The notes beneath the pieces are model-generated. The model was given only the letters and a program-made list of their open reading frames with translations, did no database searches and was not told the origin of the DNA. Below, in pieces: positions 27,000 to 37,100 of a DNA stretch of 44,512 nt. The position numbers and the translations under genes are program-made. This DNA comes from Chitinophaga pinensis (lineage in GTDB: Bacteria; Bacteroidota; Bacteroidia; UBA4408): the NCBI GenBank assembly GCA_945872355.1, contig CAMBZU010000021.1, positions 1 to 44,512 of the forward strand. Direction: 5' to 3'. The first letter of the stretch is position 1, and every line of letters starts with the position of its first letter.

Positions 27000-27081
27000 A
27001 TAAAAAAACATACGCACTTTTGTTAAAACTGATTAAGAGCGTTAAATGTTGTGAATTGAAACACCACATATCAAAAAAGCA

Positions 27082-27118
27082 AAAGTCGGTTGTTTAATTT
27101 GCTTAAACAACCGACTTT
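27082..27118 (-). terminator. Intrinsic terminator of the 1182-residue T9SS protein gene
   Basis: Perfect 16-bp stem (AAAGTCGGTTGTTTAA paired with its complement) around a 5-nt loop, followed on the minus strand by a T-rich run. It begins 16 nt after the stop codon. Confidence 0.85.
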
Positions 27119-27133
27119 AAAAATTAAGTAATA

Positions 27134-30100
27134 TTACTTTACTATTTTCTTAGTAGTAATTTTATTACCATTTGCAATGCTTACCATATAAATCCCCTCA
27201 GGCACATCGTTAATATCAAGCAATACATTGCCATTTTTACCCTCAAATGTTACTGTGTTTCCTATAGTTTGTCCTAAAGCGTTATGTACACTAATGTTAG
27301 CATTTATCAATTGATCTGAATTAAATACCGCATAAAAAGCACCATTAATTGTTTGCACTTCAATTATTTCACGGTTAGTTGAACTCGTATTTTTAACATT
27401 GATTTCAACTGATTTCACATCTTCACAATTACCTTTTGTGCAAGTTAAAGTTGCAGTATAAATCCCTTCATTTAAATACTGATGTGCAGCTAAAAATCCT
27501 TGAGCAGTTGTTCCATCTCCAAAGTCCCATAAATAAGTTATGCCTTTGCTTTTAGGTGATCTAAAATTGACATTATCATTTACTTGTGGGTGAGTATTTG
27601 TTACTTCAATTAAAGCAATTACAGTTTTTGCTGCTTTTACTTCTATGGCTTGACTCATATTACCACAGATTTGTGCTTCGGGATATATAATATTATAATT
27701 ACCTGGCAGTAGGTTATTAAAAGTATGTGTTAAGCTATTGAATTGAGCAGTTGCAAGTATTTGATTGTTTGATTGCAATTGAATTAAGCAATTGCTGCCA
27801 GATTGATTTTGTACCGTTATACTTCCATCATTTGTATTATTACAAGAAGCAGGAGTATTAACAATTGGCATTGGCAAATCAATATGTAGAATAAAACGAG
27901 GTTCATTTGCTCCAACATTAAGATTGAAGAAATAAATCACATTGGTTTTTAAGTTAATAACATTGCCATTTTCAATATCTTCCAAAGTAAAGCATGCATT
28001 GGGTGCAAAACTTTGCAAGCCACTCCAAGAAATATTATAAGTACCTGAAACACCAGCTGTAACTCTTAATGGAATATGTATTGTTTTGGCTTGAAAAGGC
28101 ATACCATTAATACTTAAATCTCTCGAATTTATAACACTTGCAATAGAAGGATTCAATGGATTTGTGCTTAAAAATTTAGCTGCATCGTAATTGCCATCAA
28201 AAGTATTTGTTGCATTTTTATCAAAATAAACCACTGCTTCATCTTGAAGATTATTACCAACTAACCTTAATCTTAACATATTATTTATTTCAGTTTCCTT
28301 GATTAATACCGGACTTGTTAATGATTTAGCATTTTCAGTAACTGAAAGCACCGGACTTGCAGCATTGGCTTGCACATAAAAACCCTGTGAAGATGCAATG
28401 TATCTAGAGCCACCGTTAGTTGAAATACCATTTACAAAACTTGAATATTGCCCATTATTTGCTTGAAACATATATATAGCATTATTTGTATTCGTTTTTG
28501 TCCATCCAGAAGATAACCAGTCAACAGCGCTCGGATAAGGATTTGAAATTAAATTAAAGCCATCATCTAATACATTTCCTGAATTGGTATAAGTAATATT
28601 GAAATTAAAATTACCCACATAAGGTTGACCGGTAACATCAATTGTTATATCAGCTGTATTTGTAATCCCTGTTCCTAAATATACCCATTTCCCTTTTCCA
28701 AGTGCAATTGCATTACTAGTATTTGTGGCAGCTATATAAGATGCAGGGTCGTCGAACAAACCAGGAGCTGTTTCATCGTAATTATAAATAGAAATAAAGG
28801 ACAAGCTCGGATCAGTTGATCCTGAAAAACCAGAGGTGGCAAAATCGTCCGTCCAACTGGCTAATGTAGCACCTTGCACGGGGGCTCCTAACAATGCCCA
28901 GCCAGTAAGTGGTCCGGGTGCATAACGTTGCATGGTAATATTACCAACATAATTTGCAGTTGGCGGCACGGCATTAATACGCGCAGTGCCTGTGGCAGTA
29001 GAGACAAAGGTAAAATCTACACCATTGTTAGTAAATGTACCGTTGTTAAGCTTTAGAAAACCCTTTATTGTTGCATTGCTATTTAAGTTTAAACCATTGG
29101 CATCATCAAGTAATAAACTATAAAAGTTAGTAGTTGATAGGTTATTTGATTGAATGCTATGTGATGTGCTAGAAATTCCCGCACAAGTTAAAAATTGAAC
29201 CTCACCAAAGTTTGGAATGAGTGTACCATCATTAGTTAAACTTCCATAAATACCTATCGTATTTACCCCATTAATTGTAAGAATAGCACCTGACTCAATA
29301 ATTAAATTATAGCACTCAGCAACTCCATTCACTTGGGGATTATTGGCAGTTCCCGCAGGAATAATGGCCGTTGTATTTGAAGATGGATAGCCATTGCTCC
29401 AATTGATAGGTGAACCAATATCCCAATCATTGGTTAAGCCTAACCATGTTGTTGTTGGTGCCGAAATAGCAACGGTAATTTCATTAGATAAAACAGTAGT
29501 TGGTGAAGCACAAGTTGCATTAGATGTTAATTGGCAAGTAATTAAATCACCATCCACAAAATTTGAAGCTGCTATGGTTGAGCCAACTGCTGAAAGAAGA
29601 TTGCTTCCATTTTTTTTCCATTGATAACTTGGGCTTGCGCCGCCGTTTGTAATTGATGCACTAAATACTATACCGCTTGTACATAAATTAATTTGCGAAG
29701 ATGTTATTGAAATAGTTGGCAATAAAACTGGATTTACTGTGGCAACAACTGCTGTTCTCGTTGAAGATACACCTGCACAACCCGAAGTATTTCTTGACTG
29801 CGCGTAATAGGTGGTATTGCTTGAAATACTTGGTGTTGTATACGAATTTGTACCTATACCACCAGTTAATGCTGTTCCTCCAGTAGATGCACTATACCAG
29901 TCGATTGTTGAACCTGCGGCAGGAGTAGCAGAAAGAGTGACTGTTCCTGCACCACATCTTGAGGCATTAATAGGTGCAGTTGGCGCACTAGGTGCAGCGC
30001 CACTTACAGTTACAACTACATTTGAACTTGCCGTAGCGCCTGAACCATCAGTAATAATTACATTATATGTTCCTGCAACAGCAGGTGTAACGGTAGGATT

Positions 30101-30682
30101 TTGTGTGGTTGAGAAAACAGTATTTGAAGGGTTTTTCCATGAAAAAGTGTAAGCTGATATTCCTCCACTCCAAGTTGCAGTAAGGTTCAACGTATTACTA
30201 ACGCATACAGTAGAATTAGAACTTGCAGTAATTAAAAGAGGGCCACTAATTCCACCATTGGTATTTACTTGCGAAAAGCTGTAATCAATACCTGCACCAC
30301 CGCCATTACAACTTACAATGGTTACACCGCCAAAACTAATGGTGCGATTGGCGCTACAAGGTACGCCGGCAATTCCTGAAGTAGTACCTGCACTACCGGG
30401 TTCAATAATCAATTGACAATTATTGGGTAAATTCAAATTTACACTATTGGCCTGCCAGTTGACCTCGCCAGTTGATGATATAATAAATTGCGTTATTCCT
30501 GAGGCTGACAAATCATAGTTTACATCCATTGTTAATTTGGCATTGATTGTAACAATACCAGAACAGCTAACTAAAGGGTTTGAACTTGCATTTATGTCCG
30601 CGTTAAGTGTGCAGTCTGCAAAAGTTTTAGTCGAAAAAACAATCGTAATAAAACTGATTAAGAGGAGTAGTTTTGTTTTCAT
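27134..30682 (-). CDS. T9SS-exported multidomain surface protein (Ig-like, PKD), 1182 aa
   Basis: Signal peptide 1-22. N-terminal unique part (about 23-150), then two Ig-like modules (about 150-320, including CGAGTVTLSATPAAGSTIDWYSASTGG), a third Ig module with the YQWKKNGSN core (about 320-410), and a shared region starting TTWLGLTNDWDIGSPINW (about 412): right-handed or lamin-like strands, a MQRYAPGPLTGWALLGAPVQG segment, then a PKD domain (YLWDFGDGT..., about 1040-1100). The last 75 residues are a T9SS type A domain (VLLDINDVPEGIYMVSI...KKIVK). From about residue 320 to the end it is paralogous, in the same order, to the C-terminal part of the 2403-residue neighbour. Likely a cell-surface or extracellular adhesin; a catalytic motif is not apparent. 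Confidence 0.88.
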   Translation of the reverse strand: MKTKLLLLISFITIVFSTKTFADCTLNADINASSNPLVSCSGIVTINAKLTMDVNYDLSASGITQFIISSTGEVNWQANSVNLNLPNNCQLIIEPGSAGTTSGIAGVPCSANRTISFGGVTIVSCNGGGAGIDYSFSQVNTNGGISGPLLITASSNSTVCVSNTLNLTATWSGGISAYTFSWKNPSNTVFSTTQNPTVTPAVAGTYNVIITDGSGATASSNVVVTVSGAAPSAPTAPINASRCGAGTVTLSATPAAGSTIDWYSASTGGTALTGGIGTNSYTTPSISSNTTYYAQSRNTSGCAGVSSTRTAVVATVNPVLLPTISITSSQINLCTSGIVFSASITNGGASPSYQWKKNGSNLLSAVGSTIAASNFVDGDLITCQLTSNATCASPTTVLSNEITVAISAPTTTWLGLTNDWDIGSPINWSNGYPSSNTTAIIPAGTANNPQVNGVAECYNLIIESGAILTINGVNTIGIYGSLTNDGTLIPNFGEVQFLTCAGISSTSHSIQSNNLSTTNFYSLLLDDANGLNLNSNATIKGFLKLNNGTFTNNGVDFTFVSTATGTARINAVPPTANYVGNITMQRYAPGPLTGWALLGAPVQGATLASWTDDFATSGFSGSTDPSLSFISIYNYDETAPGLFDDPASYIAATNTSNAIALGKGKWVYLGTGITNTADITIDVTGQPYVGNFNFNITYTNSGNVLDDGFNLISNPYPSAVDWLSSGWTKTNTNNAIYMFQANNGQYSSFVNGISTNGGSRYIASSQGFYVQANAASPVLSVTENAKSLTSPVLIKETEINNMLRLRLVGNNLQDEAVVYFDKNATNTFDGNYDAAKFLSTNPLNPSIASVINSRDLSINGMPFQAKTIHIPLRVTAGVSGTYNISWSGLQSFAPNACFTLEDIENGNVINLKTNVIYFFNLNVGANEPRFILHIDLPMPIVNTPASCNNTNDGSITVQNQSGSNCLIQLQSNNQILATAQFNSLTHTFNNLLPGNYNIIYPEAQICGNMSQAIEVKAAKTVIALIEVTNTHPQVNDNVNFRSPKSKGITYLWDFGDGTTAQGFLAAHQYLNEGIYTATLTCTKGNCEDVKSVEINVKNTSSTNREIIEVQTINGAFYAVFNSDQLINANISVHNALGQTIGNTVTFEGKNGNVLLDINDVPEGIYMVSIANGNKITTKKIVK

Positions 30683-30978
30683 AACATTGAGGTTTAAAGA
30701 GTGAATATATACTGGGCTGTAAGCTATTTTTAAATTCTATTACAGCCTTATACTCAATAAACAGAGAAATGTTTTAGGATATTAAGATGGAAGCCTATTT
30801 TTTTTATCTATTTTTTCAATTGAAATATCTTATCATAAAAAGCACTCATGCTTTTATTTGAGAGCATCACTCATAATTGATGATTTTTAAAACACAATAA
30901 TAAACTACTAAGTTTGCTTTTATTTCGACAAATAGTGGAAGTTTTATTTTTACGTGATTTATTTGGGGGCTATAAATA

Positions 30979-31104
30979 ATACCAATGTGATTTATAAATT
31001 ATGACAATAATTTAAAATAATTCATTAGTAAATGCCGATCGGAAAAAAGTTTGGGACAAATGCCGTGAAACAAATTTGTGCCATTACATATTTCACATCG
31101 GTAT
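30979..31104 (+). repeat. 126-bp dispersed repeat with terminal inverted repeats, copy 2
   Basis: Begins ATACCAATGTGATTTATAAA and ends TATTTCACATCGGTAT. Same length and order of blocks as copy 1 at 18356, including TAAATGCCGATCGG and GTTTGGGACAAATGCCG, with scattered substitutions only (for example GATCGGA in place of GATCGGC). Flanked by TA on the left and AA on the right. Confidence 0.8.
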
Positions 31105-31110
31105 AACTAA

Positions 31111-31142
31111 AAAAGCGGCTTATCAATTGATAAGCCGCTTTT
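31111..31142 (-). terminator. Intrinsic terminator of the 2403-residue T9SS protein gene
   Basis: Perfect 14-bp stem AAAAGCGGCTTATC / GATAAGCCGCTTTT with loop AATT, 25 nt after the stop codon. Near-symmetric A/T runs on both sides mean it could work in either direction, but only the minus-strand gene needs it. Confidence 0.85.
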
Positions 31143-31167
31143 CCTTATGATTTTCAAATATGGTTTA

Positions 31168-34100
31168 TTACTTCACTATTTTTTGTGTGATGCTTTCTTT
31201 ACCATTGTTTAAAATTACCATGTAAATACCTTCGGCTGCATTGTCTAATTGCAATTTAACTCTTCCGTTTTTACCTTCAAACTGCTGAGTAGCTGTAACT
31301 TCTTGACCTATTGCATTTGTTAATCTTATTGTTACCAATGTGTTTTCAGCAAAGTTAAACACGGCATAGAAAGTACCATTTTGTTGATTCACTTCCATGC
31401 TATTTGCTTGGCTTTGTGCGCCTTTGCTTACATTTAAAACAGTTCTTTCAGTAATGCTACATTCACCTTTGCTATTTGTTAAACTTACCTGATAAACACC
31501 AGCTTCTTTGTATTGATGCTTAATGATTGACGCTCCATTTGCAGTTGTGCCATCACCAAAATCCCAAGTAAGGTTATTTCCTTTTGATTGTGCTGTAGTA
31601 AATGTAACCTCTTCAGTATTTTTTACTTCTGTAGCACTTACTTCAAAGTTGGCAGTTAATTGTTTAGCAGCTGTAACATTTACCAATTGAGTCATATCAC
31701 CACAAGCTGTTACTAATGGATAATTTAATTGATAAGTTCCTACAGCCAAATTGTCAAAAGTATAAGTACTGGTAATTGTAGCTTCTTTAATTAAATTACC
31801 ATTTACATCTTTTAGTTGCACTGTACTTTCAGTGGTTGAAGGATTTGCAACAGTGATACTTCCATCTTGACTATTACTGCAACTTGCTTCTGCTACGCTA
31901 CGTGGCAATGGGGTGCTCACATGGATAACAAAACGTGGTGCTTTAAAACCAGCAGTAGCACTAAAGTAGTAAAGTCCATTTTTTTCTAAAGTAGTTTTAA
32001 TACCATTATCTAAATCTTCAATAACAAAGCAGCTACCTTCTGCGAAGCCTTCCATGCCAGTCCAACTTAAATTGTACATACCATTACTTCCAACAGTTAC
32101 ACGTACTGGAATACTCATGGTGCTTCCACTATACGGCAAGCTATTGATAGATAAGTCATAGTCATTTTTAAGACTACTAATAGAAGGATTTAAAGGATCG
32201 TTGCTGAACATTTTCTTAGCATCATAATTTCCATCAAAGTTTGTCTTTGCAGATTGGTTAAGATGAATCACCATTTCATCATTCACATCATCGCCATTTA
32301 CTTTTATTCTTAATACGTTTGCTGGATCCTCTTCCTTAATAAATACAGGGTTAGATGATGTTTTAGCATTTTCTGTAATGCTTAAAACGGGGTTTGCTGC
32401 ATTAGTTTGAATATAGAAACCTTGAGATGAAGCGATAAATCTTGAACCTCCATTGGTAGCAATTCCGTCAACAAAACTTGCATATTGTCCATTATCGGCT
32501 TGATACATGTAAACAGCGTTATTGATATTTGTTTTTGTCCAATTTGGAGATAACCAATCGATAGCACTTGGATATGGATTAGCTATTAAATTATATCCAT
32601 CATCAAATGGGAAACCTGAATTGGTATAACTTGGATTAAAGTTAAAATTACCTGTGTTTGGTTGCCCAGTTACATCTATTGTAACATTGGCTGTATTTAC
32701 GGAGCCAGTTCCAAGGTATATCCAAAATCCTTTTCCTACTGTTAAGCTATTGGTTACATTAGTTGCTGCCACATAAGAACCTGCAGCATCAAATAAACCT
32801 GCTGTTGATTCATTGTAGGTATAAACCGATACAAAACCTCCAGCGTTGCCAGTTGAACCTGTGTAACCAGAAGTTGCGAAATCATCATGCCATTGCGCTA
32901 AAGTAGCACCCTGAATTGGAGTACCTAATTGTGTCCAACCTGTTTTTGGTCCTGGGGCATAACGTTGCATTGTGATATTACCTACAAAATTGGCTGTTGC
33001 AGGAACAGGTGCAATACGCGCTGTGCCACTTGCTGTTGATACAAATGTAAATATATTGCTGGCATTGTTAAAGTTACCATTTGTCAATGTTAAGGTTCCT
33101 GAAATATTGGCATCGGCAGTTAAATTTAAGCCAGCCAAATCATCTAAGGTCACATTAAAGAAGTTTGATGCGGTTCCATTGTTACTGGTTATTTCATGTG
33201 CTTGCAATGAAGTTCCACTGCAACTTAAAAACTCTACCGATCCAAATCCTGGATTGAATGTTCCATTATTGGTAAATTTACCATACACATTTATTTGATT
33301 TACCCCATTGATGGTTAAACTTGCTCCTGATTCAATTTGAATATTTAAACACTCCACAACATCATTAACTTGAGGTTGATTTGGTGTGCCTGCAGGAATA
33401 ATTGCCGTGGTATTGCTTGAAGGATAACCGTTATTCCAATTAATTGGAGAGCCAACACTCCAATCGTTAGTTAAACCTAACCAAGTGGTTGTTGCTCCTA
33501 TAATAACTATATTTATACTATTTGAAACCACAGCCGCAGGAATTGGACAAGCTGCATTGGAAGTTAATTCACATGTAATTATATCGCCATTGACTAAACC
33601 AGTTGAAGTAAACGTAGCACTGTTAGCTCCAGGGATATTGGTTGCATTTCTTTTCCATTGATAAGCAGGGCTTAAACCGCCATTAGTGATTGAAGAACTA
33701 AAGCTAATACCTACAGTACATAAGTTTGTTTGTGAGCTGCTTATGCTAATTGTAGGTGTTACTGGTGTTAAGAATGTGATAGTTATAGCATTACTAGTTG
33801 CGTTTGGCACAGAAGCGCAGCTATTATTACTTGTAAGTAAAACATCCACTTGTTGACCAGTGGTTAATGTATTTGTTGTATAGACATTTGATGAAGTATT
33901 TTGAACAGAAATTCCATCAACTTTAAAATCATAAGTAGGACTTGTTCCGCCGTTAGTTGGCGTTGCTGTAAAAGTTATTGCACTACCATTGCATGATGGA
34001 TTTGAACCACTTGTAATCGCAATTGAAACGGTTGGAGCTAAATTTGCATTTATAATCATAGTAATTGGCGTACTTGTTACAATTGCTGGGCTTGCGCAAG

Positions 34101-37100
34101 CAGCATTACTTGTTAATACAACCCTAATTAAATCACCACTTACAAAATTTGTTCCTGCAACTGCAGTGTATGTGTCCGAATTAGCTCCCGCTATATTAGC
34201 TCCATTTTTAGTCCATTGATATGTTGGAGAAGCACCACCATTTGTTGGTGTAGCGGTAAAAGTTACCGAATTACCATTACAAGATGGATTTGAGCCTGTA
34301 GTAATTGCAGTTTCAACAGCTGGCACTGGACTTGGGTTAACACTTACTGAAGCACTAGAAGCGCTGGCAGTACAGCCATTAGTACTGTTAATGGTAACTG
34401 AATAAACACTATTTACTGTTGGATTTGCAGTAGGGTTTTGCAAAGCTGAACTGTATCCTGCTGGTGCAGATGACCAAGCATAAGTATAAGTTATAGGTGT
34501 ACCCGTAACAGTTACATTATCAATTGCCCAATAACGTTTGCGCGCTGTTGTTGCATATCTAAACCTGATATTGAAAGTAGCTTTGTTAATATAAGCATTT
34601 AAATCAATGGTTGGATTAACAAATCCGTTAGCAGCACCCTGGTTAGCAACATAACTAGCTACGATGATCCAATTTGCACCTCCATTTGTAGATACTTCAA
34701 CTATAGCTGAATCGCTTGGCGCGGGACCAACGTAATTATAGTAGTGCCAAAAATTTAAACTCAAAGCAGTATAGCCAACTGTATTCATTACAGGAGAAAC
34801 TAAGGTAGTTCTGGTTAATGTTCCATTTTGTCCTCTACTATTTGACAAATAAAACTGAGATGCATTATTTGAAATAATAATAATTCCAGGGTTGTAACCA
34901 TTTTGTCTCAATGTCCAAGCTGCAGCAGCAGTGTTGCCTCCTGTTGAGGTATTGGTTTTAGTCCAAGCGTTTGTTGCAGCATTAAAATTTTCACTTAAGA
35001 GTGTTGTTGGTTTAACAGTTGGGGCAGTGGCAGTTAAGTTTACTGTTGCACCACTACAAACAGTTGTAGGAGAGGCACTAGCACTTGCAGTTGGAGATTC
35101 TTTTATGACCATGGCAATGGCAATACTTGTTGCTGATGCTGGTGAAACACAAGCAAGGTTAGAAGTTAAAGTCACCCTAATTATGTCGTCATTAATAAAA
35201 TCAGTGCCAGATAGTGCTGTGTATGTTGCTGAAGTTGCGCCAACAATGTTGCTACCATTTTTTGTCCATTGATATGCTGGGGCAGGCCCTCCATTTGTTG
35301 GTGTAGCCGTAAAAGTTACTGAATTGTTGATACATATTGGATTTGAACCAGCAGTAATTGCAGTAATAACAGATGGAGCAACATTATTTATTACTGACAC
35401 AGTAATAGATGCACTTGTGGCTGTAGTAGGACTTACACAATTTGCATTAGAAGTTAAAACCACTCTAATTATATCGCCATCAAGAACTGAAGTACCTACT
35501 AAACCTACATAAGTAGCTGAGGTGGCTCCCGTAATATTAATTCCATTTTTAGTCCATTGATACAATGGCGTAGCTCCTCCATTTGTTGGCACTGCAGTAA
35601 AAGTTATTGAGCTTCCGCTGCAGGCTGGGTTACTACCAGAAGTTATTGAAATATTAGCACTTGGCACAAGAATAGGTGTTACTCCAATTGAGATAGCTGC
35701 ACTTGTAGCCACAGTTGGGCTTGCACAATTTGCATTGGATGTTAATACAACACGAATCAAATCGCCGTTAATAAAAGCCGATCCAGCCACTCCAGTATAG
35801 GTAACTGATGTAGCACCCGGTATATCAATCCCATTTTTAGTCCATTGATAAGTTGGTGAAGCACCGCCATTTGTTGGCACTGCGGTAAAAGTTACAGCAG
35901 CCCCATTACATGAAGGGTTTGAGCCTGATGTAATAGATGTAGTAACTGATGGAACTTGTACACCATTTACGGTAACAGTAATTGGGGTTCTGGAAGTAGC
36001 CGAACAAGTATTATTACTTTTTCTTACTTGAACATAATAAGTTGTTGTGGCCAATACTACTGGCGAATAAGTTAAGGTATTTGTTCCACCTGCTAATGGC
36101 AATCCGCCGGTTGGAGCAGCATACCAATCAGCAGTATAACCTGTGGGAACAGTAACTGTTAAAACAGAAGTGCCACCAACAAGGCAAAACTCTGAAGGCG
36201 AAGCACTTGATGTAAGCACTGAGCCAACAACCACTGAAACAGGGGCTGCAGCAGCTGTACATCCAATAGAGAAAGTAACTGTTGGAGTATAACTTGTTGA
36301 CACAATTGGCGCTACAGCTGTAGGATTTTGCAAATTAGAGCTAAATCCAACAGGTATTGATGACCAACTAAACGCTGCTGAAGTATTTCCATTTAATCTT
36401 ACATTATCAATAGCCCAATATTTAGCCCTTGCTGTGGATGTATATCTGAAACGAACATATAAAGTGGTATTTCCGATATATGCATTTAAATTAATTGTTC
36501 TACTTTGAAATGCAGTATTTGTTCCTTCATTTGCACCGTAGCTAGCTACAATAGCCCAAGTAGTATTATTGGTAGAAACCTCTACCCTTCCAGTATTCCC
36601 TGTTGCGGCTGCAAATCTAAAATAGTGAAAAAAGTTTAAGCTAAGCGAAGTATAACCCACTGTATTTATTGCTGCCGATCGCAAAATTGTATTCGTAGCT
36701 GTACCATTTTGGTTCCAGCTATCACACAAATAAAATTGCGATGCATTGTTAGAGTTTATGGCTAACTCAGGATTGTAACCATTCGGTCGCAATGTCCAGG
36801 CAGCTGTGGCAGGCGTACCTCCGGTAGAAGTATTTGTTTTTGTCCAGTTGTTGGTAATACCATCAAATGAATCTTGCAAGGCAGTGGCTGAAGCTCCAGA
36901 CCCTGTAGAAGTTAAATTTACTGTTTGTCCTAAACAAATGGAAGATGATGAGATAGTAGCAGTTACCGTTGTAGCTGGGTTAACAATAACAGTAGTACTT
37001 CCCGCACTTGTACAACCATTAAGATCAGTAACTGTAAGTGTATAAACGCCTGCATTGGTGCTAATAGCAGATGCAATAACTGGATTTGCAAGCGCAGAAG

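Larger units (their letters stand above)
30683..31167. other. Intergenic spacer between the two paralogous surface-protein genes
   Basis: 485 bp. From left to right: leader of the 1182-residue protein gene; a perfect 7-bp hairpin AAAAGCA-CTCA-TGCTTTT at 30838-30855; the 126-bp repeat copy 2 (30979-31104); and the terminator of the upstream large gene (31111-31142), only 6 bp from the repeat end. No convincing TAnnTTTG promoter was seen for the 1182-residue protein gene. Confidence 0.55.
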
